Positions 1-9,636 are shown, counted from the first letter of the stretch. The stretch is 64,000 nucleotides of DNA from Streptomyces sp. NBS 14/10 (GCF_002224125.1 NZ_NCSM01000081.1:1-64000); one strand, 5' to 3'. Notes: generated by a model not told the origin, from the sequence alone. A program made the numbers and translations.

Positions 1-591
1 GCGGGCCGCGGCGAGCCGCGAGAGGCCGTCGAGCCCTGCTTCCAGGCTACGTCCCCGCGGCTGGGTCACAAGACGCGCGACCAGCCGCTCGGTGGCCGGA
101 TTGACCCGGCCGCCCAGCAGCTCGCGCACCAAGGCGACCTTCGCCGCGGTGGTGGCGACCCGGTCGGTCAGCGCGGACCGCAGCTCGGTGGACGAGGAGA
201 TGATCCGGCCGAACCGGAACAGCTCGTCCTCCACGTCGTCGAGGGCGCCGGCCCGCTGGGCCGCCACGAGGTCGGCGGCGGACGCCAGCTCCTCGATGGA
301 GTCCACCAGGTCGCGCGAGCGCGACCAGCGGGACCGGACCATGCCGGAGACCAGGTCGATGGCCTCGCCGCCGACCTGGCCGGACAGCAGGCGCGCGGCC
401 AGCTCGGCCTTGGCCTCGCCGGGCTGCGCCGGGTCGGTGAGGACCCGGCGCAGCGAGACCTCACGGTCGAGCAGCGCGGTGACGGCGGCCAGCTCGTCCG
501 CGAGCTTCGCGGCGTCGACGGAGGTGCTGTCCGTCAGCGCGTCGAAGCGCTCGCGCGCTGCGGCCAGTGCCTCGCGGCTCGCTCCGTTCAT
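1..591 (-). CDS. atpH: F1Fo ATP synthase subunit delta (3' end outside window)
   Basis: This is the N-terminal part of the delta subunit, which joins the peripheral stalk (subunit b) to the top of the F1 head. It starts MNGASREALAAARERFDALT, followed by the helix-rich sequence typical of actinobacterial delta subunits, with QPGEAKAELAARLL and RVATTAAKVALVRELLGG further in. About 197 codons are visible before the window edge; the full protein is probably about 270 residues. The ATG at 591 overlaps the atpF stop (ATGA), so the two are translationally coupled. Continuation into atpA is expected beyond base 1. Confidence 0.93.
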   Translation of the reverse strand, partial: MNGASREALAAARERFDALTDSTSVDAAKLADELAAVTALLDREVSLRRVLTDPAQPGEAKAELAARLLSGQVGGEAIDLVSGMVRSRWSRSRDLVDSIEELASAADLVAAQRAGALDDVEDELFRFGRIISSSTELRSALTDRVATTAAKVALVRELLGGRVNPATERLVARLVTQPRGRSLEAGLDGLSRLAAAR

Positions 592-1157
592 CGGCCGGCC
601 TCGGCCTTCGTCTCGGCCGCGGCGTCAGCCTTCGTCTCGAGCTCATCGAGGAACCGGTCGATCACGCGGCTCTGCCGGGCGGTGTCCTCCAGGGACTCGC
701 CGACGAGCTTGCCGGCCAGGTCGGTGGCGAGCTTGCCCACGTCCTGGCGCAGCGTCTGCGCCGCCTGCTTGCGGTCGGCCTCGATCTGGGCGTGGCCCGC
801 GGCGATGATCTCCTCACGCTGCCGCTGACCCTCCGCGCGCATCTCGGCGATGAGCGCGGCGCCCTGCTCCTGCGCCTCCTGGCGCAGCCGCGCGGCCTCG
901 TGACGAGCGTCGGCGAGCTGAGCGCGGTAGTCCTCGAGGACCTGCTGGGCCTCGGCCTTACGGGCCTCGGCCTCCTCCATGCCGCCCTCGATCGCCGTAC
1001 GGCGCTCGTCCAGAACCCGGTTGATGTTCGGGAGGAGCTTCTTGGCGAAGAAGAAGAAGACGATGGCGAAGGCGATGAGGCCGATGACGAGCTCTGGGAT
1101 CGGCGGGATGAGCGGGTTCTCCGGCTCGTCAGCCGCCAGGAATGTCAAGGCGTTCAC
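588..1157 (-). CDS. atpF: F1Fo ATP synthase subunit b
   Basis: Subunit b forms the membrane-anchored peripheral stalk. The 189-residue protein has one N-terminal membrane helix (about residues 22-41, PELVIGLIAFAIVFFFFAKK). A long charged Ala/Glu/Arg-rich coiled coil follows to about residue 165 and then a short C-terminal tail. Length and layout match actinobacterial AtpF. It sits between atpE and atpH in the usual operon order and overlaps the atpH start by 4 bases. Confidence 0.97.
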   Translation of the reverse strand: MNALTFLAADEPENPLIPPIPELVIGLIAFAIVFFFFAKKLLPNINRVLDERRTAIEGGMEEAEARKAEAQQVLEDYRAQLADARHEAARLRQEAQEQGAALIAEMRAEGQRQREEIIAAGHAQIEADRKQAAQTLRQDVGKLATDLAGKLVGESLEDTARQSRVIDRFLDELETKADAAAETKAEAGR

Positions 1158-1197
1158 ATCATTGCCTTTCGTCCGTTGGACCGGTCGTTCGCCGCGG

Positions 1198-1500
<303 letters not shown>

Positions 1501-1522
1501 TTAGGGCGGGGCTGGCTGGTTC

Positions 1523-2332
1523 TCAGTGGTGCTCGGCGAGAGCGCCCTGGATGTAGGCGCAGGCCAGCAGGACGAAGACGTAGGCCTGAAGGGCCTGGAT
1601 GAAGAGCTCGAAGACGGTCAGCAGGATGACCATCACAAACGAGATGCTCGCGTAGGCGATACCGATGCCGTTCAGCAGATACCAGCTGGCGATCGTGAAG
1701 ATCAGCAGCAGCACGTGGCCCGCGAACATGTTCGCGAAGAGCCGGACGGCGTGGGTGAACGGCCGGATGACGAGGTTGGAGAGCAGCTCCAGAGCCATGA
1801 CCAGCGGCAGCACCGGGCCCAGCGACTTGTCGTAGCCGCTGATGTTCTTCCAGCCGCCGACGAAGCCGTGCTTCCTGAAGGTGAGGCTCACCCACAGGAT
1901 GTAGACGATCGCGGCGAGGCCGGCCGGGAAGGCGATGATCGACGTCACCGGGAACTGGGCGACCGGAATGACCGACCAGAGGTTCATGATCCACACGAAG
2001 AAGAACAGCGAGACCATGAGGGGGACGTACTTGTCGCCCTCCTTCTTGCCCAGGGCCTCGTAGACGACACCGCGGCGCACGAAGTCGTAGCCCGCCTCGC
2101 CGACCATCTGCAGCTTGCCGGGCACGACCTTGGCCCGGCCGAAGGCGACCCAGAAGAAGACCACCACGACCACGCTGCCCAGCAGCGCCAGCAGCATCGG
2201 CTTGTTGATCTCGAAGCCGCCGATGGTGGCGATCGGCTCGAACGTGAACGAGTGAAGCCCTGGGGCCGGGAAGCCGCACCCGTCGAAGATGTGGCAATCG
2301 GTCTCGAAGGCGAGCGTCTGGTCAGGACTCAC
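1523..2332 (-). CDS. atpB: F1Fo ATP synthase subunit a
   Basis: Subunit a forms the proton half-channels against the c-ring. With the GTG start at 2332 it is 269 residues, beginning VSPDQTLAFETDCHIF; an AAGGAG site six bases upstream decides this start, although the frame stays open to about 2449. The essential Arg is in VRLFANMFAGHVLLL (about residue 180). Several hydrophobic helices follow, ending VFVLLACAYIQGALAEHH. The gene lies between atpI and atpE. Confidence 0.96.
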   Translation of the reverse strand: MSPDQTLAFETDCHIFDGCGFPAPGLHSFTFEPIATIGGFEINKPMLLALLGSVVVVVFFWVAFGRAKVVPGKLQMVGEAGYDFVRRGVVYEALGKKEGDKYVPLMVSLFFFVWIMNLWSVIPVAQFPVTSIIAFPAGLAAIVYILWVSLTFRKHGFVGGWKNISGYDKSLGPVLPLVMALELLSNLVIRPFTHAVRLFANMFAGHVLLLIFTIASWYLLNGIGIAYASISFVMVILLTVFELFIQALQAYVFVLLACAYIQGALAEHH

Positions 2333-2596
2333 CGCGAGCTCCTTCAGCGTGGCGCATGGGTACGGCAACCTCGTTGTGTCGGCGCGGCGCATGGCCGCGG
2401 AACGGCACTGGACTGGTCTTGCGAATGTGGGGGCGGCTTGTCGGCACAAGTCCGGTGTGGTCGGTGGGCAACAGCTGCATGGGCCGCCGATTCCGTCCCG
2501 TGGAATCCGGGGGTTCAGCCACCTGCGCCCGCTGTGCCTCAGATGGCACCGGACGATAGCAGGTGAGCGGACGTGCCCTTATACCGGCCCTACAGA

Positions 2597-3052
2597 TCAC
2601 GATGGGGACCCGGCGGGAGAAACCTTCTTCTCCCCCGCCGGGGTCCGTTCGTCTTCGGACTCCGGCTGCACATAGAAGATCTTGGCCTTCATATGCGCAC
2701 GGGTCTGCGCGGTGATCCACATCAAGGTCGCGGCGAGCAGCGAGAAGGCGAAGGCCCTGGTGTTGAACAGGGTGGTGTCCTTGAAGATGCCGAGGAACAC
2801 CGCCATCAGCAGGAACTGCACGGCGTAGAGCGCGAGACCCATCATCTGGAAGATCTGCGGAAGCTTGTTGGCGGTCCGCATCAACACGATCAGGTCGATC
2901 GTCATCAGCGCGATCACCAGAATCGCCCCGACCGCGGCCCCCAACGCGCCCTTGCCACCGGCGAGTACGGCGCCGACAGCGATGGCGGCGGCGCCGACGA
3001 CTGCGGTGGGCACGGCACACTGCAGGAGCGTTCGGGCGTCGTTGGACTGCAT
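2597..3052 (-). CDS. atpI: ATP synthase protein I (AtpI-like membrane protein)
   Basis: A small membrane protein at the head of the atp operon. AtpI-family proteins are thought to assist c-ring assembly or ion supply. From the ATG at 3052 (MQSNDARTLLQCAVPTAVVG) it is 151 residues with four hydrophobic segments, around residues 8-27, 33-52, 66-88 and 94-110, and a charged tail (EDERTPAGEKK). A GGAG site precedes this ATG at good spacing. The frame is open upstream to 3169, so a longer N-terminus (MPEPKGRSATVLRR) is possible but looks less natural. Confidence 0.85.
   Translation of the reverse strand: MQSNDARTLLQCAVPTAVVGAAAIAVGAVLAGGKGALGAAVGAILVIALMTIDLIVLMRTANKLPQIFQMMGLALYAVQFLLMAVFLGIFKDTTLFNTRAFAFSLLAATLMWITAQTRAHMKAKIFYVQPESEDERTPAGEKKVSPAGSPS
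2606..2646 (-). other. Imperfect hairpin overlapping the 3' end of atpI
   Basis: The arms are 2606-2621 and 2628-2646 around a six-base loop. They pair along about 16 positions with three bulged bases. The hairpin lies inside the last codons of atpI, ahead of the 264-base gap to atpB. There is no T-run, so an RNA processing or attenuation element that sets atpI apart from the structural genes is as likely as a terminator. Confidence 0.45.
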
Positions 3053-3295
3053 GAAGGGTTCTCCGGCAAGAGTCGGAAGCAACGGTTCGTCGTTGACGAG
3101 CGTATCCCCGGGGATCAAAGGAACCTCACGACGAAGGACAGTCGCACTACGGCCCTTCGGCTCTGGCACCGGGTTTTCGTGAACGGTATCACAAACTATT
3201 TGATGAGGTCTTTACCTGCCGGATGTGCTGCACGTCACACGGGAGGGTTAAGGAGCATATCTCACATTGACGGCGATGGCCGCCGAATAAGCCCA

Positions 3296-4666
3296 CTACC
3301 GAGAGCTACGGATCTTCCTCTCCCAGCTACCGCCGGGAGTTGTCCCCTGCTGGGTGAACCGGGAGCGGTCGCCGATCGCGGTGGCCCCATTGACCCCGGC
3401 CGGGACCCGGCCCACCGGCTCGGCCGCCGCATCACACCCCGGCGCTCCGACCGTTGCCTCCGGTGCGGCCTCCCGCGCGGCCGCGGCGATCCGGTTCCGA
3501 CGGCGGCGGTACCGAGGCGGAACGAAGCCCTCCGCCCAGTGCGGCACCCGCGGGGTGAACCGCGGCAGGAGCAGCAGGACCAGGCCCACCGCGCTCAGCC
3601 CCACGATCGAGAGCACGAACCACATGCTGACCGAGTTCACCGAGTACGCCACGGCGCCGAACGCGATCAGCGCCGACCAGAAGTACATGATCAGCACCGC
3701 GCGGCTGTGCGAGTGGCCGATCTCCAGCAGCCGGTGGTGCAGATGGCCGCGGTCCGCGGCGAACGGCGACTGGCCCCGCCAGGTACGGCGGACGATGGCC
3801 AGCACCAGATCGGCGAACGGCACCGCGATCACGGTCAGCGGCAGCAGCAGCGGAATGTAGACCGGGACGGTGGCGTGCACCGCGGCGGTCTCGGAGCCGG
3901 CGAACAGCTTCATCGCGTCCGGGTCCACCTGACCGGTGATCGAGATCGCGCCGGCCGCCAGCACCAGGCCGATGAGCATCGATCCGGAGTCGCCCATGAA
4001 GATCCGGGCCGGGTGGATGTTGTGCGGCAGAAAGCCCAGGCACATCCCCATCAGAATGGCGGCGAACAGGGTCGCGGGGGCGGCCGCCTCCAGGCCGTAG
4101 CCGTACCAGATGCGGTACGCGTACATGAAGAACGCCGCGGCCGCGATGCACACCATGCCCGAGGCCAGTCCGTCCAGGCCGTCCACGAAGTTCACCGCGT
4201 TGATGGTGATCACCACGAGCGCGACCGTGAGCAGGGTGCCCTGCCAGGGGGTCAGCGAGACCGGGCCCACCCCGGGCACCGGCAGCCACAGGATGGTGAG
4301 GCCCTGGAGCACCATCACGCCCGCGGCGATCATCTGGCCGCCCAGCTTGATCAGCGCGTCCACGCCCCACTTGTCGTCCAGCACACCCAGCAGCCAGATC
4401 AGCCCGGCCCCGGACAGCAGCGCGCGCGGCTCGTTGGAGAGCTCGAAAACGCCCTTGAGGTTTGTGAGATGGGCGGCGACCAGCAACCCCGCGCACAGCC
4501 CGCCGAACATCGCGATACCGCCGAGCCGCGGGGTGGGCTCCCGGTGCACATCGCGCGCGCGGATCTCCGGCATCGCGCCCGCCACGATGGCGAACTTCCG
4601 AACCGGCCCGGTCAGCAGATAGGTGACCGCGGCCGTGATGCACAGAGTCAGCAGATATTCACGCAC
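3296..4666 (-). CDS. Undecaprenyl-phosphate sugar-1-phosphate transferase (MraY/WecA/TagO superfamily)
   Basis: This integral membrane enzyme is expected to move GlcNAc-1-phosphate or a similar sugar phosphate from a UDP-sugar to undecaprenyl phosphate, the first step of wall-polymer glycans. Superfamily signatures are present: PTPRLGGIAMF near the N-terminus, NAVNFVDGLDGLASG (Asp-rich catalytic loop), FMGDSGSML, and the HLHHRLLE cytoplasmic loop. About ten or eleven membrane segments are followed by a polar tail of about 70 residues. I chose the GTG at 4666 (VREYLLTL); the frame stays open to another GTG at 4705 and no ribosome site is decisive. It lies just upstream of atpI, as I recall for other Streptomyces. 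The sugar is not determined. Confidence 0.85.
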   Translation of the reverse strand: MREYLLTLCITAAVTYLLTGPVRKFAIVAGAMPEIRARDVHREPTPRLGGIAMFGGLCAGLLVAAHLTNLKGVFELSNEPRALLSGAGLIWLLGVLDDKWGVDALIKLGGQMIAAGVMVLQGLTILWLPVPGVGPVSLTPWQGTLLTVALVVITINAVNFVDGLDGLASGMVCIAAAAFFMYAYRIWYGYGLEAAAPATLFAAILMGMCLGFLPHNIHPARIFMGDSGSMLIGLVLAAGAISITGQVDPDAMKLFAGSETAAVHATVPVYIPLLLPLTVIAVPFADLVLAIVRRTWRGQSPFAADRGHLHHRLLEIGHSHSRAVLIMYFWSALIAFGAVAYSVNSVSMWFVLSIVGLSAVGLVLLLLPRFTPRVPHWAEGFVPPRYRRRRNRIAAAAREAAPEATVGAPGCDAAAEPVGRVPAGVNGATAIGDRSRFTQQGTTPGGSWERKIRSSR

Positions 4667-4801
4667 AGACTGCCCCACAGATGTCGCTGGCCATCTCAGC
4701 AACACACACTAGCCCCCTCCGACCAGTGAGACGGGCCATCGACGAGGACGTTGTCCGTCCTTGAGTCGGTTCCGCCCAGTCCGGCTCCGCAATCTCGATC
4801 G

Positions 4802-4849
4802 GAGCAATCAGTCGAGCAATCAGTCGAGCAATCAGTCGAGCAATCAGTC
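4802..4849. repeat. Four tandem 12-bp repeats at the glyA stop codon
   Basis: The unit GAGCAATCAGTC occurs four times without interruption (4802, 4814, 4826, 4838). The last copy contains the glyA stop codon (4844-4846), so the array forms the end of the gene and its 3' flank. Expansion there would lengthen only the untranslated side. Confidence 0.95.
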
Positions 4850-6196
4850 GGAGTAAGGCGCGAACGCCGTCGCCAACTCCCTGACCTCGGCCCGCAGTTC
4901 CCGCAGCCGCTGCGGGGTCTCCTTCTCCCGCAGCGCCACCATGAGCAGCTGGGCGATGCGCGCCATCTCGTCCGTCCCCATCCCCTGGGTGGTCACCGCC
5001 GCGGTGCCCAGCCGGATGCCCTTGACGCAGCCGCCCGGCTCGGTCGCGGACGCCACGGCGCAGCTGTCCAGCACGATGCCCGCCGCGGCGGAGCGGGCCC
5101 GGGCGGCGGGGCCGTCCAGGCCCAGGGGGGCGGGGTCGGCGATGATCAGATGGGTGTCGGTGCCGCCGGTGATCACCGGGATGCCCTCAGCGGCCAGGGC
5201 GTCGACCAGCGCATGGGCGTTGCCGACGACCCGGTGGGCGTACGCGGTGAACGCGGGCTGCGCGGCCTCGGCGAACGCGACGGCCTTCGCGGCGACGGTG
5301 TGCATCTGCGCGCCGCCCTGCGAGAACGGGAAGACCGCGCGGTCGACCCGCTCGGCGAGGTCCGCACCGCACAGCACCATCCCGCCGCGCGGCCCGCGCA
5401 GCACCTTGTGCGTGGTCGCGCACACCACGTCGGCGTACGGCACCGGATTGGGCGCCGCCTTCCCGGCCACCAGGCCGATGGGGTGGGCGGCGTCCGCGAT
5501 CAGATACGCGCCGACCTCGTCGGCGATCTCCCGGAACGCCGCGTAGTCCAGGTGGCGGGGGTAGGAGATCGAGCCGCAGACGATCGCCTTGGGGCGGTGG
5601 GCCCGCGCCAGGTCGCGGAGCTGGTCGTAGTCGATCAGTCCGGTGTGCGGGTCGACGCCGTAGCCGATGAAGTCGAACCAGCGGCCGGAGAAGTTGGCCG
5701 GGGAGCCATGGGTGAGATGTCCGCCGTGTGCCAGCGCCATCGCCATCACCGTGTCACCGGGCCGCAGCAGCGCGGCGTACGCGGCGAGCACCGCGGAGGA
5801 GCCCGAGTGCGGCTGCACATTGGCGTGCTCCGCGCCGAACAGGGCCTTCGCCCGGTCCATGGCGATCCGCTCGGCGACGTCGACCAGTTCGCATCCGCCG
5901 TGGAAGCGGGCGCCCGGGTAGCCCTCGGCGTACTTGTTGGCCAGCGGCGAGGCCAGGGCAGTGAGCACGGCGCGGGAGGTGAAGTTCTCCGCGGCGATCA
6001 GCTGCAGCCCGCCCCTGACGCGGTCCAGCTCGCCCAGGACGATCCCGGCGATATCGGGGTCCTGTCGGCGCAGCGCGTCGAAGTCGGGTTCCCAGGAAGC
6101 ATTGGCCGTACGGATCACACCGGCCTGACCGGTGCGGCCGGCGTGACCGGTCTGCCCGGCCGGGTTGCCGCGCGGCGGCGCGGGGGTAGCGGCCAT
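4844..6196 (-). CDS. glyA: Serine hydroxymethyltransferase
   Basis: This PLP enzyme interconverts serine and glycine and charges tetrahydrofolate with one-carbon units. The 450 residues include IAAENFTSRAV near the N-terminus, the NKYAEGYPGARFHGGCE substrate segment, HSGSSAVLAAY and the PLP-lysine motif CATTHKVLRGPRGG (Lys near residue 267). A proline/glycine-rich extension of about 30 residues precedes the conserved body, so the true start may lie further in, but the ATG at 6196 is kept. The gene lies between the phosphatase-like gene and the WecA-like gene. Confidence 0.95.
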   Translation of the reverse strand: MAATPAPPRGNPAGQTGHAGRTGQAGVIRTANASWEPDFDALRRQDPDIAGIVLGELDRVRGGLQLIAAENFTSRAVLTALASPLANKYAEGYPGARFHGGCELVDVAERIAMDRAKALFGAEHANVQPHSGSSAVLAAYAALLRPGDTVMAMALAHGGHLTHGSPANFSGRWFDFIGYGVDPHTGLIDYDQLRDLARAHRPKAIVCGSISYPRHLDYAAFREIADEVGAYLIADAAHPIGLVAGKAAPNPVPYADVVCATTHKVLRGPRGGMVLCGADLAERVDRAVFPFSQGGAQMHTVAAKAVAFAEAAQPAFTAYAHRVVGNAHALVDALAAEGIPVITGGTDTHLIIADPAPLGLDGPAARARSAAAGIVLDSCAVASATEPGGCVKGIRLGTAAVTTQGMGTDEMARIAQLLMVALREKETPQRLRELRAEVRELATAFAPYSD

Positions 6197-6291
6197 CGCT
6201 AGCTCACAGCCTCAGGTAGAACAGGCCCGGGTGGTGCGGGAGGGCGAGCGTTGTTGCGTCCTCCCAATGTAGGCCCGGGCCCGGCCTGGGG

Positions 6292-6951
6292 CTACGCGGG
6301 AGCGGGCACCCCCGTCAGGGCCGTCACCACCGGCTCCAGGGCCTCGTGGATCTCGTCGCCGATGGAGCGGAAGAAGGTGATCGGCGCACCGTACGGATCG
6401 TGCACCTCGTCCGCCTCCTCGGTCGGCGCCAGCAGCCAGCCGCGCAGCGCGGCGGCCGCCTGGACCAGGGCGCGGGCCCGGTCGACCACGCCACCCGCCT
6501 CCTCCGGGTCGGGCAGCGTCGCCGGGTCTATGGCCCGTACCAGCCGGGTGAACTCCTTGAGCGTGAAGGTGCGCAGCCCCGCCGAATGTCCCATGGAGAT
6601 GACCTGGGCGCGGTGGTCGCGGGTGGCGGTGAGGACGAGGTCGGCGCGGATGACGTGCTCGTCGAGCAGTTCACGGCCGAGGAAGCCGGCCGGGTCGGCG
6701 CCGAAGTCGGTCAGGACGGTGGCGGCGTGCGCCTCCATGGGCGCGCCCTCGTGGCCCCAGGTCCCGGCGCTCTCCACGATCAGCCCGCTGGTGCGCTCGC
6801 TGCCCAGACGGTGCGCGAGGGCATGCCGGGTCAGCCGCTCGGTGATCGGCGAGCGGCAGACGTTGCCGGTGCTGACGTGGAGGATGCGGAAGCTGTGTTC
6901 GGCGCTGTGGTGACGGTGTTCCGCTATGCCACGCCCCTCAGGGGCTGTCAA
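6292..6951 (-). CDS. Low-molecular-weight phosphotyrosine phosphatase-like protein, catalytic Cys replaced by Ser
   Basis: The fold assignment comes from the N-terminal phosphate loop and the partner motif LPDPEEAGG (the DP acid loop) near residue 145. In active LMW-PTPs and arsenate reductases of this type the loop is C-x5-R-S; here it reads HVSTGNVCRSPITER, with AGC (Ser) where the nucleophile should be. The second Cys and the Arg are kept. Ordinary cysteine-dependent phosphatase chemistry is therefore doubtful, and phosphotyrosine or phosphate sensing is possible. The start codon overlaps the upstream tsaC-type stop (ATGA). The 219 residues are longer than classic LMW-PTPs (about 150). Confidence 0.85.
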   Translation of the reverse strand: MTAPEGRGIAEHRHHSAEHSFRILHVSTGNVCRSPITERLTRHALAHRLGSERTSGLIVESAGTWGHEGAPMEAHAATVLTDFGADPAGFLGRELLDEHVIRADLVLTATRDHRAQVISMGHSAGLRTFTLKEFTRLVRAIDPATLPDPEEAGGVVDRARALVQAAAALRGWLLAPTEEADEVHDPYGAPITFFRSIGDEIHEALEPVVTALTGVPAPA

Positions 6952-7595
6952 TTGGCCACCTCGAGGTCGGGTACGACCTCCCGCAGCTGCTCGGCGCTCA
7001 GGGCGCCCGCGCGCAGCAGGACCGGCACCTTACTGGTCACATCGACGATGGAGGACGGGACGGCCGCGGGGGTCGGCCCGCCGTCGAGATAGACCGAGAC
7101 CGAGTCGCCGAGCATGTCCTGGGCAGCGTCGCAGTCCTGCGGGGAGGGGTGGCCGGTGAGGTTGGCGCTGGAGACCGCCATCGGGCCGAAGTCGTTCAGC
7201 AGCTCGATCGCGACCGGGTGCAGCGGCATCCGGACCGCGACGGTGCCGCGGGTCTCCCCCAGGTCCCAGGTGAGCGATGGCTGGTGCCGGGCGACCAGGG
7301 TGAGCGCGCCCGGCCAGAAGGCGTCCACGAGCTCCCATGCCTGCTCGGACAGGTCGGTGACCAGGCCGTGCAGGGTGTTCGGGGAGCCGACGAGGACGGG
7401 GGTCGGCATATTGCGGCCACGGCCCTTGGCCTCCAGCAGATCGCCGACGGCCTCGGCGTTGAAGGCGTCCGCACCGATGCCGTAGACGGTGTCGGTGGGC
7501 AGCACGACCAGCTCGCCGCGGCGGACGGCGGACGCGGCCTCACGCAGGCCGGTCTTGCGGTCGGTCGGGTCGCCGCAGTCGTATCGCCGTGCCAT
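6948..7595 (-). CDS. L-threonylcarbamoyladenylate synthase (Sua5/YrdC/TsaC family)
   Basis: It makes threonylcarbamoyl-AMP from threonine, bicarbonate and ATP for the t6A37 modification of ANN-decoding tRNAs. The protein starts MARRYDCGDPTDR and shows the YrdC core: LVVLPTDTVYGIGADAFN, FWPGALTLV, VAVRMPLHP and the SSANLTGHP motif. At about 215 residues it has the YrdC domain without the extra C-terminal domain of long Sua5 proteins. Two ATGs (7598, 7595) follow AAGGAG, and the second has better spacing. It lies 25 bases after prmC. Confidence 0.95.
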   Translation of the reverse strand: MARRYDCGDPTDRKTGLREAASAVRRGELVVLPTDTVYGIGADAFNAEAVGDLLEAKGRGRNMPTPVLVGSPNTLHGLVTDLSEQAWELVDAFWPGALTLVARHQPSLTWDLGETRGTVAVRMPLHPVAIELLNDFGPMAVSSANLTGHPSPQDCDAAQDMLGDSVSVYLDGGPTPAAVPSSIVDVTSKVPVLLRAGALSAEQLREVVPDLEVAN

Positions 7596-7620
7596 CATTT
7601 CTCCTTCGCTGGGTGTCCGG

Positions 7621-8466
7621 TCACGGCATGGCCTTCCGCGCCGTAGCGAACCGGGGCCGCTTGTTCAGATCGGGGTGGTCGGCGGCGTCCGCCCAGCCAC
7701 GCTCCTCGGTGAAGATCCACGGCACCTGGCCGCCCTGGGTGTCGGCGTGCTCGATGACCACGACCCCGCCGTGGCGCAGCAGCCGGTGGGCGGTGCGCTC
7801 CAGGCCGCGGATCACATCGAGGCCGTCCTCGCCGGAGAACAGTGCCAGCTGCGGGTCGTGGTCGCGGGCCTCGGGCGCGACGTACTCCCACTCGGTCAGC
7901 GGGATGTACGGCGGGTTGCTGATCACCAGGTCCACCTGTCCGTCGAGCTCGGGCAGGGCCGTCAGCGCGTCCCCCTGGTGGAGAACGACGCGGGACCCCT
8001 CGACGTTCTTACGGGCCCACCGCAGGGCGCCCTCGTCCAGCTCCACGGCGTGCACCCGCGACCGCGGGACCTCCTGGGCCAGCGCGAGGGCGATCGCCCC
8101 GGAGCCCGAGCACAGGTCGACGATCAGCGGTTCGACGACGTCCATGGCGCGTACCGCGTCTATGGCCCAGCCGACGACCGACTCGGTCTCCGGGCGGGGC
8201 ACGAAGACGCCGGGGCCGACCTGGAGCTCCAGATAGCGGAAGAAGGCGCGCCCGGTGATGTGCTGCAGGGGCTCGCGGGCCTCCCGGCGGGCTACGGCCT
8301 CCCAGTAGCGGGCGTCGAAGTCGGCGTCGGCGACGCCGTGCAGCTCACCCCGCTTGACGCCGTGCACAAAGGCGGCCAGCTCCTCCGCGTCGAAACGCGG
8401 AGACGGCACGCCGGCGTCGGCCAGCCGCTGAGTGGCCTGCGCCACCTCGGCGAGCAGCACATTCAC
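7621..8466 (-). CDS. prmC: Release factor glutamine methyltransferase
   Basis: PrmC methylates the Gln of the GGQ motif in release factors, here the product of prfA just upstream. The 281 residues have the N-terminal helical domain (to about 80), VPRPETESVV, the SAM motif VDLCSGSGAIALALA and the catalytic ISNPPYIP. The GTG at 8466 has GGAGG six bases upstream. It lies 99 bases after prfA, the conserved prfA-prmC-sua5 arrangement. Confidence 0.97.
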   Translation of the reverse strand: MNVLLAEVAQATQRLADAGVPSPRFDAEELAAFVHGVKRGELHGVADADFDARYWEAVARREAREPLQHITGRAFFRYLELQVGPGVFVPRPETESVVGWAIDAVRAMDVVEPLIVDLCSGSGAIALALAQEVPRSRVHAVELDEGALRWARKNVEGSRVVLHQGDALTALPELDGQVDLVISNPPYIPLTEWEYVAPEARDHDPQLALFSGEDGLDVIRGLERTAHRLLRHGGVVVIEHADTQGGQVPWIFTEERGWADAADHPDLNKRPRFATARKAMP

Positions 8467-8565
8467 TGAATTCCTCCAGCCGGTCCGGACAAAGGCTAAG
8501 GCTACGGGCCTTCCCCTTGGGGTGTGACCTTCCCTGGGGGTGTGGCCTTCCCTTGGGGTGTGGCC

Positions 8566-9636
8566 CTACTGCGCGGCCGCGAGCTTCGCGGCGGCGTCGG
8601 CGTCGACGCACGCCTGGATGACCGGATCGAGTTCGCCGTCGAGCACCTGGTCCAAGTTGTACGCCTTGAAGCCGACCCGGTGGTCCGAGATCCGGTTTTC
8701 CGGAAAGTTGTAGGTACGGATGCGTTCGGACCGGTCCACCGTGCGGACCTGGCTGCGCCGCGCGTCCGACGCCTCCCGCTCGGCCTCCTCCTGGGCCGCG
8801 GCCAGCAGCCGCGAGCGCAGGATGCGCAGCGCCTGCTCCTTGTTCTGGAGCTGGCTCTTCTCGTTCTGGCAGGAGACCACGATGCCGGTGGGCAGATGCG
8901 TGATGCGTACCGCGGAGTCGGTGGTGTTGACCGACTGGCCGCCGGGGCCCGAGGAGCGGTAGACGTCGATCCGCAGGTCGTTCTGGCTGATCTCGACCTC
9001 GACCTCCTCGGCCTCCGGGGTGACCAGCACACCGGCGGCGGAGGTGTGGATACGGCCCTGCGACTCGGTGGCGGGCACCCGCTGTACGCGGTGCACCCCG
9101 CCCTCGTACTTCAGCCGGGCCCACACCCCCTGGCCGGGCTCCGCGTTGCTCTTGGCCTTCACCGCGACCTGGACGTCCTTGTAGCCGCCGAGGTCGGACT
9201 CGTTGGCGTCGATGATCTCGGTCTTCCAGCCGACGCGCTCGGCGTAGCGCAGATACATCCGCAGCAGATCGCCCGCGAACAGCGCGGACTCCTCGCCGCC
9301 CTCGCCGGCCTTGACCTCGAGGATCACGTCCTTGTCGTCGCTGGGGTCGCGCGGGACCAGCAGCAGCCGCAGCCGGTCGGTCAGCTCCTCGCGCCGCGCC
9401 TCGAGATCCTTGACCTCATCGGCGAAGTCCGCGTCGAGCTGGGCCAGCTCGCGGGCGGTCTCGATGTCCTCCCCGGTCCGCTTCCAGGAGCGGTACGTGC
9501 CGACGATCGGGGTCAGCTCGGCGTAGCGCTTGTTGAGCCGCATCGCCTCGCGCTGGTCGGCGTGGACCGCGGGGTCGGCGAGCCGCTTCTCGAGGTCGGC
9601 GTGTTCGCCGATCAGTTCCTCGACCGCCTCGAACAT
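8566..9636 (-). CDS. prfA: Peptide chain release factor 1
   Basis: RF1 reads UAA and UAG stop codons. From the ATG at 9636 ([20 protein letters not shown]) it is 356 residues, the usual length. The stop-codon tripeptide is PAT in [15 protein letters not shown], diagnostic of RF1 rather than RF2 (SPF), and the peptidyl-hydrolysis motif is [15 protein letters not shown]. The C-terminal AAKLAAAQ is normal. The open frame continues upstream to 9918 but has no family similarity. Confidence 0.98.
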   Translation of the reverse strand: MFEAVEELIGEHADLEKRLADPAVHADQREAMRLNKRYAELTPIVGTYRSWKRTGEDIETARELAQLDADFADEVKDLEARREELTDRLRLLLVPRDPSDDKDVILEVKAGEGGEESALFAGDLLRMYLRYAERVGWKTEIIDANESDLGGYKDVQVAVKAKSNAEPGQGVWARLKYEGGVHRVQRVPATESQGRIHTSAAGVLVTPEAEEVEVEISQNDLRIDVYRSSGPGGQSVNTTDSAVRITHLPTGIVVSCQNEKSQLQNKEQALRILRSRLLAAAQEEAEREASDARRSQVRTVDRSERIRTYNFPENRISDHRVGFKAYNLDQVLDGELDPVIQACVDADAAAKLAAAQ

